This document shows positions 11,525 through 22,349 of a stretch of 64,000 bases of DNA, piece by piece. Below the pieces are notes generated by a model. The model searched no databases. It was not told where the DNA came from and saw nothing but the letters and a program-made list of their open reading frames with translations. Positions within the stretch are counted from its first letter, which is position 1, and the number at the start of each line of letters is the position of its first letter. The stretch is from the NCBI GenBank assembly GCA_019671005.1, contig CM033712.1, forward strand, positions 74,598,479-74,662,478, read 5' to 3'. The DNA is from Hibiscus mutabilis. Lineage: Eukaryota > Streptophyta > Magnoliopsida > Malvales > Malvaceae. Made by a program: the position numbers and the translations under genes.

Positions 11525-14451
11525 ATGGCTGAACTCGCTGCGCCAATCCTTGATGTTATTAAGTCCATCGGCCGTACAACTAGCAAATATCTAAAATACC
11601 AAAAGAAATTCACTGGCTACATTGATGGTTTCGAACAAGCACAAGCGGATTTGAAAGCCAAAGAGGCAGATATTCGGCGGCAACTAAAAGATGAGCACCG
11701 GTTTGGGAAAATGCCAAAGCAGGAAGTTCAAAGATGGTTGATGAAAGTAGAGGAAACTTGTGCTCATGCTCAACATGTTGAAGACAAAGTCGGTAAAACA
11801 AAATCTCTCTTTCGTTCTTGCTTGGGGAAGCTTGTTGATGAAACAACTCAAGCATTGAAAGAAGTACACGCCGAGGGCCATTTCTCCGGGAGCTTAGTTG
11901 TTAATGATCCTTACAACGTATCTGTTAACCTACTTGCACCAGAGGTAGTAGGTGTGACTGATGTTAGAGAAGAAATTTATCAGTATTTGATGGGAAATGA
12001 AGTTGGAATGATAGGAGTGTGTGGGATGGGTGGAATTGGGAAAACAACCATAATGAAAGATATCCACAATAGGTTGTTGAAAGGGAGTGAATTTAGAAAA
12101 ATAATTTGGGTAACTGTGTCTCAAGACTTTGATATTCAAAGGCTGCAGAAGAACATTGCTTGTCAATTGGGAGGAAACCTATCAGATGGCGAGGATACAA
12201 TTGTCTGTGCAGGGAAGATATCAAATATGTTGAGAGAACAAGGGAGGTATGTGCTGATACTGGATGATGTATAGAAAGGCTTTTCTCTTGAGGACATTGG
12301 AATCCTTAAGCCAACATCAGATAATGGATGCAAATTAGTGTTGACAACACGTTCGGAAAGGGTTGTACAGTCAATGGGATTTAAGAAAGTTCAAGTGCCT
12401 TGTCTTCCTATGGAGGAGGCGATGTTCTTATTCCTAAGCAAAATTGGACAAGACATGTTGCCTAATCCGACTTTAGAATCATTTATGAAAAAGGTTGTGA
12501 GTGAATGTGATGGACTTCCTCTTGCAAATGTTACACTAGCTGGTTGTATGAGGGGAATATCTGATCCTCGTGTGTGGGAAAATGCCATTGATGAATTGCA
12601 AGGAGACATCAGAAACATCCACGATATGGAAGATAAGGTCTATAGATGTTTAAAATTCAGCTATGATCATCTAGCACAAAAGGACCAAGATTGTTTTTTG
12701 TATTGTGCATTGTATCCTGAAGATCATGAAATCGAAAAGCAGCAGATAATTGAATATTGGATGGAAGAAGGGCTTATTGATGAAATGGGAAGTCGAAAAG
12801 CAATGGAGCGTAGCGGTCATTCCATTTTGCAAAAGCTTGAAGAAAATTGTTTGCTAGAAAGGGTTGTGGAGGGTATGCATGTAAAAATGCATGGTCTTGT
12901 TAGAGATATGGCATTGCACATCACAAGGCAGATTTTTGGTAAAAGCTGGTATGTTGTTGAAAGAGCTACCAAATGAGGAAGAGTGGTGTGAAGATTTGGA
13001 AAAGGTTTCTTTAATGCACAATTCCATGTCAGCAATTCAGGAACTATGAAGGGTCCGAAATTTCCCAAACTCACAACATTGTTACTATCACACAATTCAT
13101 TGAAAGAAATTCCAAAATCTTTCTTTGAGCACTTTCCTAACCTTAGGATTCTTGATCTTTCTCATAATCCTATTAAAAGTTTACCCAACTCTGTTTCTAG
13201 TTTGGATAAACTCACGACATTGTTGCTCATTGAATGTCGTGAGTTAGAGAGTTTGCCTTCTGTGGCAAAGCTTCAAGCTTTGAAGAAATTGGATCTTCGA
13301 CGCAGTCGAGTCCAAGAAATCCCTCAAGGTTTGGAAATATTAGAAAATCTCAGGTACCTTGATCTTGGTTATATGGGGCGTTTAAAAGAGATCCCTACGG
13401 GATTATTGCCAAAATTATGCCGGCTTCAATATTTGGCAATTCATTTGATATTAGAAAATGCTAAAGAGATGAGTGAATTGAATAAGTTGGAGGTTTTTGA
13501 AGGCGGCTTCTCTAGTGTTGCCTACTTGAACATGTATGCAGGTAGCGGAAAAGAGCTTTACAAATACTCGATTTTGGTATGCCCGCAGAACAAGCCCCGA
13601 TCCTTTGTTCAAAATTGTCTTTGGTCTTCTCGGAATTTGGTTAGATTCGATAGCATTGAAATTGATTCAAGAGTAGCAATTGTACTCCCATACAAAGTTC
13701 AACAATTACATCTTAATCATTGCAAAGGTGTGAGAAGTTTAAACGATATGGGATTGAGGGATGAACCTGATTTGAAGGTATGTGAACTTATTCGTTGTGA
13801 CGAGTTGGAGTCTGTATTTTCATCCAAGTGTGATCAGCTTCAAACACTCGAATATCTGAGACTAACCAATTTATGGAATTTGAAAGTTGTAGTCGGAGTT
13901 GGAGCTGGAGTTGGAGAATCATCTACATTTTCATCCCTCAAAGAGATAATTCTAAATGGTTGTAATAAAATAAAGAACTGTTATCGTCTGATTGGGTTCT
14001 ACACAACTTGGAAATGATTGATGTTTCGCTCTGTTGGGAATTGGAAGAAATTCTGACGGGATTGGAGACAGCAGGACTGGGTTCCAATGACTATAGCATC
14101 GAATTTAGTTTTCCCAAACTAAAGAGTTTGAGGTTACGTAGTTTACTTGGATTGAGGAGCATTTGTAGTGAAAATGGAGTGATGGTTTGTGATTCTCTCA
14201 GATTGATTGAAATACAAGATTGTCCAAAGCTAAAGCAGATTCCTCTTTCTCTTCCACAGCTACAGGTTGATGCTGAAGGAAAACCATCTCCTCCTAATTC
14301 TCTCGAGGAAATTTGCGTGGATAAACGAGATTGGTGGGAATCAGTGGAGTGGGATCACCCTGATTTCAATATAAAGAATGTTGTTCGACCCTTGCTCAAG
14401 TTCCGGGGTTGCATGGACTGCAACACGAAAGAATGGAACCAGAACGTTTAA
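11525..14451 (+). pseudogene. CC-NBS-LRR disease resistance gene, broken
   Basis: This is an intracellular immune receptor of the coiled-coil NB-ARC LRR class (At4g27220-like). From the ATG at 11525 it encodes an N-terminal helical region (residues 1 to about 130), then P-loop GMGGIGKTT, RNBS-A (IIWVTVSQDFDI), kinase-2 LILDDV, RNBS-B (LVLTTRSERV), GLPL (CDGLPLA), RNBS-D (CFLYCALYPED) and an MHD site that reads MHG. Leucine-rich repeats start near 13046 (LLLSHNSLKEIP). Lesions: TAG at 12272-12274 where family members have Trp after LILDDV; a shift near 12931 and a compensating one near 13043, between which the correct frame encodes KAGMLLKELPNEEEW; and a one-base loss near 13977, after which the frame resumes as LLSSDWVLHNLEMIDV. 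The coding region would be one large exon, usual for this class. Several independent lesions make this a pseudogene. The NB-ARC fragment before the stop could still be translated (249 residues). Confidence 0.9.
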
Positions 14452-14726
14452 AGCCATAGTAATGCAAGCCCTTTCTTCTGGTTTATCTGTTTTGCTAGAT
14501 ACTACAATGGAAGAAGAAAACGAAGATGGTGAGAAAAAGTAATTGCTGCGAAATATGGTGAGAACAATTTGCCTTGGCTGCCTGAAGAACATGTGAATAG
14601 CTTGGAGGGGCATTGTTAAGACATGCCTCCAGCCTTCAGGGATGGACCTTGGAGCGTTGGGGGTTGTCACACCCTCTGAAAATTTTAAATTCCCATATAG
14701 TTTATGTATTTTCTATCGATGATCTA

Positions 14727-14815
14727 AATTTGTACCCAAAAATTTTGTAATTCTACACTTCCTAAATTTATACCCTAAAATTTTGTAATTCTACACTTCC
14801 TAAATTTGTAATATA
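14727..14815. repeat. Short tandem repeat, unit about 39 bp
   Basis: The phrase 'TTTTGTAATTCTACACTTCC' followed by 'TAAATTT' and 'TACCC' is present twice in full with a partial third copy. It lies about 275 bp after the end of the NLR coding region. Confidence 0.7.
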
Positions 14816-17123
14816 ACCCCCTAAAATGCTTGGTGATGGCATTCAGCCATTGATGGGCGGTGACAGCTTTAGATGGAAGGTCGGTAATGGATTGACAACT
14901 CTGTTTTTGCATGATTCTTGTATTATGACTTTATAGGATAGCCAAGGAAAAGTGAGCTATAGTGGCTGATATTGCTATGAACAATTCGGTTAAAGAGTTT
15001 TTTTAATATATTGTATATAAAATACAATATTCATATTATTTAGATTTCTGTCCATTTAAAAATTAAAGAATATTGAGCGGTTTTTTATATTGTACCAACA
15101 GTGTGTTAGTTGAACTAAACTCAATCAAAGGAGTTTGTTTTGATAGATTGGTTCTTTCGGAGGTTAGAGGCTGGTTCATTACTTTCATAGTTATATATTT
15201 TAAATTGATAAATTTATAGTTATAAAAAAATATTATTTTTGTATATTCACTTAAGTTTTAAATATGTGCATAGTCTAAAAAAATATTATTTTTTAATATT
15301 CAGTGTGATAACAATGTAGCATTTGCTATTTATTTTTAATTTTTTGAAAACAGACATCTATCGTGTAAGAAAACTACTTAAACCTATATTTCCTAAATAA
15401 TTTTCTAATGGGATGCCTACAACAAATTGCAAACTATAAAGTAAAGTACAAAAGGAATTTAATAATTGAAGCAAGGTTGGATGTTCAACAAGTAACCATT
15501 TCAATTATTTTAATTTCATCTGTTTTCTTCTAAAATAAAATAAAATAAATGTATATTTATATATTACATCCAAGTATTTGTCTTACATTTTGTGAAATAA
15601 TACTAATAAGTTTTAACATTTTTAATTTTGAAAAAAAATACGTTTGAAGTTATTTTTTCATATTTTTAAATTTCTTAAGGTATTTATTGGAATGAGTATA
15701 ATGATTAAATATTCGTATTTTGTTGGCCCATATAAGGGGTAGATGTTAACTATAAATTTTAAAATTGTCATGATCAATGATTGAGGTAGGAGAGACCCTT
15801 ACTATCTCATCAAAGCCTTGTGATTTATTTCTCATATTTATTTTTAAAACATATAAAAATGATTTAATATAAAAAATTAAACTTCTAATTAATACAAAAT
15901 ATATTAAAATTCATAAAACTTAAATTATACATAAAATAATCTCATGCAATCAACAACCAGTTGGTCTAATAGGATGAGAAAAGTTAGGAGTTTGAATTTT
16001 GACGCTGTGAATATAGCAAATTAGGTTAAGATGATTGTCCTTATAATTGACTTTTACAGTGTCTGATTCGAATTTTGAATCTCATATGTTGTATGAATAG
16101 ACAAACTGATTTGTAAAGGTGCGCAAAAATATCCAATTGATATGATCTGTTTGTCCATCTATCCGATCTGTTTTTATTTTCAAATTGGATACATATCATA
16201 ATATTTCAAGTTTTGGATTATCCAAAAATTTATGAATATAAATATCGATATACTTAGCAATTTGATGCTTGTTATGTCCAAAATTCAAAATTTTCATATA
16301 TGTGAATCTTGTTTTATTTGGTAATTTGTTACTTGTTATATTCGAAAATTAGAAATTTCCATATATATATATAACCACCAAATCCGAATAACCAAATATT
16401 CATTTTTTTCAGATCAAATGCAGTTCACTACTTTACTTATATAAAATTTCAAATATCCAATTTTTCGAATTAGATCTAATATCTAAAAATATACACTCTG
16501 CTTATTTGTATATAAAACTATATTTCTAGAGAAAGTTAAAAAGAAGTGATAAAAGCTTTGATTGAGGATAAGACTTGGATCTGAAGAAGTCAACAAATGT
16601 CGGGACAATCCGCATTAAATTTGGGTGGGGAAGACACTCAGACAGTGGATCCGTAGTCAACATTACATTCTCTTTTTTCAGATTCCAAATGAGAATCATA
16701 CGGCTGGCAATCAACTGATGGAATATGGCGTAATGATTGGATAATAGATCCGTCATCAGGTGATCGGGAATATTTCGAAACGAAAGAAAAATATACTCAA
16801 AAACCGACATCGCACGGCATAATTTAAGACATTTTAAACAAATAGTGCATGAGAAAGAAATGTAAGATTAATTTTATCGAATAACTTCCACTTAAGAAAA
16901 GAGGAGAGAAAATTTCTTTCTGCTGAGTCTTGAATTCTCATATTAAGAGAAAGTGTTAATGAAAAGATTTAATCAGATACATTAAAGATTATTGACAAAT
17001 GTACAATTAATTAAATTATTAATTAAAATAATATTTAGTATTAAATAAATAAATTAATAATTAATTTGATGAATTTTAATAAATTTTAAAAAGTTAATTA
17101 TATTATACGTTTTCAAATTATGT

Positions 17124-17300
17124 CTTTTTTTAAATTGGTACCCAAAATTTTTAACATTCTAATTTCATCTTCAAATTATGAATTTGATTCTAAATTGGTT
17201 TCTCAAACTTTTGAACATTCCAAATCCATCCCCAAATCATGATTATCATTGTAAATTGGTCCTCAAACTTTTGAACATTCTAATTTTATCCAAATTATGA
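17124..17300. repeat. Diverged tandem repeat, unit about 65 bp, three copies
   Basis: Three successive units share the phrases 'TAAATTGGT', 'CTCAAACTTTTGAACATTC' and 'CC(A)AATTATGA'. The copies differ by substitutions and small indels, so the array is old. Confidence 0.6.
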
Positions 17301-20041
17301 GAGTATATGCTAATCATGTCTCATACTAAAATAAAACTGTTAAAAAAATTCATTGTCATATAAGCATTGATGTGTATTAAGTAATAATGTGATGTGACAT
17401 AAATAATAAGTTGGGGATGAAATTGAAACATTCAAAAGTGTAGGGACTAATTTAAAATGAAGGTCATAGTTTGGCACTGGCAGATTCAAAATTATTTTTC
17501 AGGGTGAGCATAAGTCAAAATATTTTTGAAGGTGGACACAAGTCATAAAAATTTTAAAATTTCAGGGTGGGCACAAATCATAAAAATTAAAAAATCTAAG
17601 GACTAATTTATAAGATTTTAAAAAAATAAAGCCAAATGTGTAAACTTTAAAAAGTTTAGTGTGGGTGGCCCACCCAAGTTTACACTTGCATCCGCTGCTA
17701 TAGTTTGAGATGGATTGGAAAATTTAAAATTTTAGTGACTAATTTAGAATGAAAGTCATAATCTGAGGACGTATGATACAATTAACTCAATTTAAAATTT
17801 AATACAACAACCTTAAAAACTATGGTTAACAAATAAAATGTATATAATATATTTTTTTAAAAGAAAAGAATAAAATGAAAATGATACTTGAATCTTCGTA
17901 TATTGATAAAATTAGGCATAATTTAGAGATTAAAAACCATTTGATTTTACTCTATATTTGTTTGGTGATGAAAGTGATTGAACAATGGATCAAACATATA
18001 AATTTCGATTATAATGGGTTTGGTCTCATGATAAAGATTGAAAAATAGAAATTGGAGCAATGTCTACTACCTCGAAAAAAGTTACTTTTTTATTTTTTTT
18101 CTCCCATATAAATTATTTAAAAAATTGATTTGTATTTAAATTTATCACACTTTCAAAACATTTATATTTTGTCTCGCGTAATCTCAAATTCTGGCTCCGT
18201 CCCTAAGAGCAATATTTTTTTTATTTAGCGAAAGTATTTTTGTCTTTTTCTTTTAATAAAAACTTACTAAATTGTAAATTGTACAATTAATAAATATATA
18301 TACTTTCACATATTATATTTCTTTTAAAACTATAACCAATTGGTCTAACAAAATCAGATATGAAATATTTAAAACTTGACATTGTGAAGGGAAAAATTTG
18401 GGTTAAGAGAGTTACCCTACAACGAGCCTCTGCAAAATTTTATCCAAATAAATCGGTCAATGAATCAAAAATCGGTGGTTATAAAAAAAACTATGACACC
18501 TTAATCGTACTAAATAGTATTTTTATTTTATAATATAATAATATATTATTTTTGATTTTAAATGGTGAAAATGACTCTAAAATATTATTTATTTGATTTT
18601 TTAAAAAAAATATTTATGAAAAAACTAAATTTTATCTAATAATATTAAAAAATCATAAAATAAAATCATTTTATCAAATTAAAATCAAAACTTAAAATTA
18701 ATATAAATTTATCATTAACTATTCCAAAAATTAAAATCGATAGCACCCTATCTTCAACCTTTTTATTTTGGAATAAATAATGTTTCAACTTTGGAATTTA
18801 TCTTTAAAGCTAGAACAATAATCACACCTTGGAGGTTTTTTAGAAGTTAATTGTGGTCGCCATTAAAACTCCAAACTTCAGTTCATAAAAAAATATTAAT
18901 GAATGCTCAATTAATTAAACCAACCAAATTATGTTGACTTTCTTTTCAAGATGTCAACTAGATAAATATTGTTCTATTAAGATAAAAAAATTTATTTATA
19001 CAAGAAGAATAGATATTCGAATCAAACTCAAGATATAATGTCAATCAAAATTAAAATGATATAGATAAACTCAGTTGACAAGATAAAAAAAAATTAAATT
19101 AATGATATGTAACACAATTCATTAGTGAAAGACAAACATTGGAATCTGATAAAATCAAATTTTAAAAATAGAAGAGAATTTTTTTTTTAAAAGATACATT
19201 GATAAGTTACAAGAATTATATATATAAAAAAGAAAATAACTGCAGAATAATAAATGTGAAAAAAAAAATCTGATATGAACGCTGTTGTTATATAATGTTA
19301 AGACTCCTACGTTAGGCAAAATTCTGCAGAGTATTTCTTTTTAGTCTTTGGTCAATCCAAAGTGCTCTTCTTGTAGATTACCGGAAACTCCAAAGCTTTG
19401 ATACAGATTCAAAACAACAGCAACAAAGAGATACAATTACTAACATTTAACACAAGAACTCTGTTCTTTCCCACATCGGTTCAGAAGTTAAAACTTGAGA
19501 ATTCTTCTTTTTTTGTAAAAGAATACTATTTTTGCTATTCACCAGTATTAAAATCCAGGTTGGTTTCTCCAACCTGCTTCATTTCAGTTCTTTAATGCTT
19601 TCTTTATGTTATGTTTCAGTTAATAGCTTTATGATTCTCAGATTTCTCAGATTTGGGTTTTGTTTATTTAGTCCAAAAATAGATATTTCTTCTCTGTTTC
19701 TGGATTTTATTTGATTTTTTTTCTTCAAAAACCAGATACCATAGAGTAGCTTCATTGGCAATGTGTATTTAACTGTTTGTTAACCTTTTATTTTTGTGTT
19801 GCTTTAACTAATTGTTCATCTTCCTTGATAATTTGTTGTTGTTGTTTTATTGCTTATCTGGATATGATCTTTGAAATATGTTGCTTTTTTTTTCATTTAA
19901 CAGCTACACAAATGGTATGTTTTGGAATATGTATACAAGGGGAAAGGTCTTGAACTGAAGATCTTTGGCATTTTTGGGGTACCATTTGAACACAATTTTG
20001 CTTTCAAGTTTGTTTATTTGATTCTATGATAAGGTCTAGCA

Positions 20042-21805
20042 ATGGTGCCGTCGAAAATGGAGAAGAAATATGTGTTTCCCCTTGTCATAACTTCTCTTGT
20101 ATGTGCTTCCTTGAACATGGGGCTCGTTTCTTCAGTTAACAAAATCAACTCGATCTTCCCCATTTTTTTCGGATCTTATTTCGACGAACCAAAGGGCATC
20201 GGAACATGTTGAATCGAAGGTGCCTCCTGGTCCAACGTTACCTCGTTTTGCTTATTTGGTTTCTGGATCAAGAGGTGATTTGGAAAAGCTTTGGAGAATG
20301 CTTCATGCGTTGTATCATCCGCGGAACAAATATGTGGTTCATTTGGACCTTGAGGCACCTCCGGAGGAAAGATCGGCGCTTGCTTCCCGAATTGAGAACC
20401 ATACTATTTTCTCTGAAGTTGGGAATGTTTATATGATCAGTAAGGCTAATATGGTTACTTATAGAGGGCCTACAATGGTTGCCAATACACTCCATGCTTG
20501 TGCCATTCTTCTTAAGAGAAATAAAGATTGGGATTGGTTTATCAATCTCAGTGCATCAGATTATCCTCTTGTGACTCAAGATGGTTAGTTTATACCAATA
20601 TGCCTTTACTCTTGGAGTGGTGGCTTGAGTTACGATTTTTTCGATTCTGCACAAGCAACTATTGATCAGTTAGTCTGTGATTTGCAGATCTTATTTATGC
20701 ATTTACGAATTTAAGCCGAGAACTTAATTTTATCGAGCACACAAGCAATCTTGGTTGGAAAGCGTAAGTCTCTCCCTTGTTCCCTCTCAATCGGAAAATC
20801 TTTATGTCTGAAATGCCAAAATGTTTGTTTCTGCAGGAATCAAAGAGCAATGCCTTTGATTGTAGATCCTGGACTCTATATGTCAACCAAGTCTGATATA
20901 TATTGGGCTGCACCAAGAAGAGCATTGCCTACAGCATTTAGATTATTCACTGGTTACTACTCTGTCTTAGCATGATTTCATTTAATTTCTGCTCATAATT
21001 CACTGCATCTTTAGCTGTTTAATCTTGTAGACTTATTAGATTATTGTTTCGGATCTTGTATGAAGACCGATAATCCTTCTTGTTGTGATCTAAATTCTAA
21101 AATTGAATCATCTGAAGCTATGTGGTGTGTTTTGAGTTAAACTAGTTACAATTTATGCTCATCAGGCCAGCCCTGTTAAACGTTATTGGAAACATATATG
21201 CATCGATTTGCCGATGCAGCTGGATCGATCCTTGTTCATAAAGAAATATATCGATTTTGTTCTGCGAACCGCGTGTATGCTTTAAAACACCTTCCTTGAT
21301 TGCAGGTTCTGCCTGGATGGTTCTGTCTCGTTCTTTTGTAGAGTTTTGTGTTTGGGGTTGGGATAATCTACCAAGAACACTTCTCATGTACTACACGAAC
21401 TTTGTCTCCTCACCGGAAGGCTACTTTCAGACAGTCGTTTGCAATGCTCCGGAGTTTGCAAAGACGGTTGTCAACCATGACTTGCATTATATTTCGTGGG
21501 ATACTCCCCCAAAACAACACCCGCACAGCCTTAACATTAATGACATGGATCAGATTATTAGAAGTAATGCGGCATTTGCTCGGAAATTCAGACATGATGA
21601 TCCTGTCTTGGATAAGATTGATACGGATTTGTTAGGCAGGGCAAACGGGAGCTTCACTCCCGGTGCTTGGTGTTCCGGAAAACCGACATGCACGGAAGTT
21701 GGAGACTCGGACAAGATCAGGCCAGGTCCGGGAGCTGAGAGGCTTAACCAACTTGTAACTAGGTTAGTTATGAAAGCTAATAATGGTCAAGATCAGTGTA
21801 GATAG
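20042..21805 (+). CDS. Golgi beta-glucuronosyltransferase-like protein (GlcAT14 / Branch family)
   Basis: This is a type II membrane glycosyltransferase of the Branch/core-2 I-branching family (CAZy GT14). In plants the GlcAT14 members add glucuronic acid to arabinogalactan-protein glycans in the Golgi. Exons read as 20042-20583, 20688-20763, 20837-20952 and 21306-21805, all with GT-AG introns in phase. A hydrophobic signal anchor (FPLVITSLVCASLNMGLV) follows the short basic N terminus. Conserved phrases in order: YLVSGSRGD, YVVHLDLEAP, FINLSASDYPLVTQDD, VDPGLY, GSAWMVLSRSF, YTNFVSSPEGYFQTVVCN, NHDLHYISWDTPPKQHP and FARKF. The spliced length is 1,234 nt, one more than a multiple of three. The frame breaks at a run of seven Ts (20163-20169), and six Ts would give one open frame of 410 residues. 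Either the gene is disrupted or this is a homopolymer error. The 5'-UTR exons between 19.3 and 20.0 kb were not resolved. Confidence 0.9.
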
Positions 21806-22349
21806 TTTAAAGGAGAAGCTCAATTGATGAGGCATACAACAGCTGAAACATATAGAAAGAACTTTAATAATAGCACTGCTCATTTGACCTAATCTCTTTA
21901 GGGTAAAAAATGGTCGGATTTTCAAGTTTGGGTCAACATCCTCGTATGAGTTCAGTACCACAAGGATTAAAATATTTATAAATAGCTTCAGCAATGGCGG
22001 ACTGTGATGGATCAGAAAATTAAATATAGTTACTAAAAATGACTATGAACTATAAACATTACAAAATATACAAGAGGATTGATTTTTTTGTTCCTTTTTT
22101 TTTTTTCATTTGAATCTTATCTACATATATTTTATGAAGTCATTCTCAATCTTCATGTTAATTGCATCTGTTATCATCTACAGCCAAAAATGTTTTTTTC
22201 CTCTTTTTTTTTGCTCAAATGCTATACTCTTTAATACTCTCCGATGTCTGATACCCGTCTTTATTCAATGCTTTGTGCCGGTTTGGAGCATGGATTTCAT
22301 TTGTTTGTCCTTGCTTCAACGAAGAATGATTCTGAGAGAAGAGACCAAA

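Larger units (their letters stand above)
14452..19380. other. Intergenic DNA with decayed repeats, no gene recognised
   Basis: No host gene seen. A minus-strand ORF of 94 codons at 16526-16810 matches nothing I recognise. tRNA-like phrases occur at 15950-16085 ('CCAGTTGGTCTAATAGG', later 'GAGTTTGAATTTTG') and again at 18335-18420 ('CCAATTGGTCTAACAAAAT'). Short tandem repeats are listed separately. Around 17480-17700 there is a dispersed-repeat phrase shared with 45130-45450. Confidence 0.5.

Noticed and set aside
16526..16810. 94-codon minus-strand ORF in the gap after the NLR
   Set aside because: No recognised family, no neighbours or splice context; may be chance or an unrecognised fragment.
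20206..20436. Overlapping ORFs in and around the glycosyltransferase exon 1
   Set aside because: Shadows of the real Branch-domain frame.
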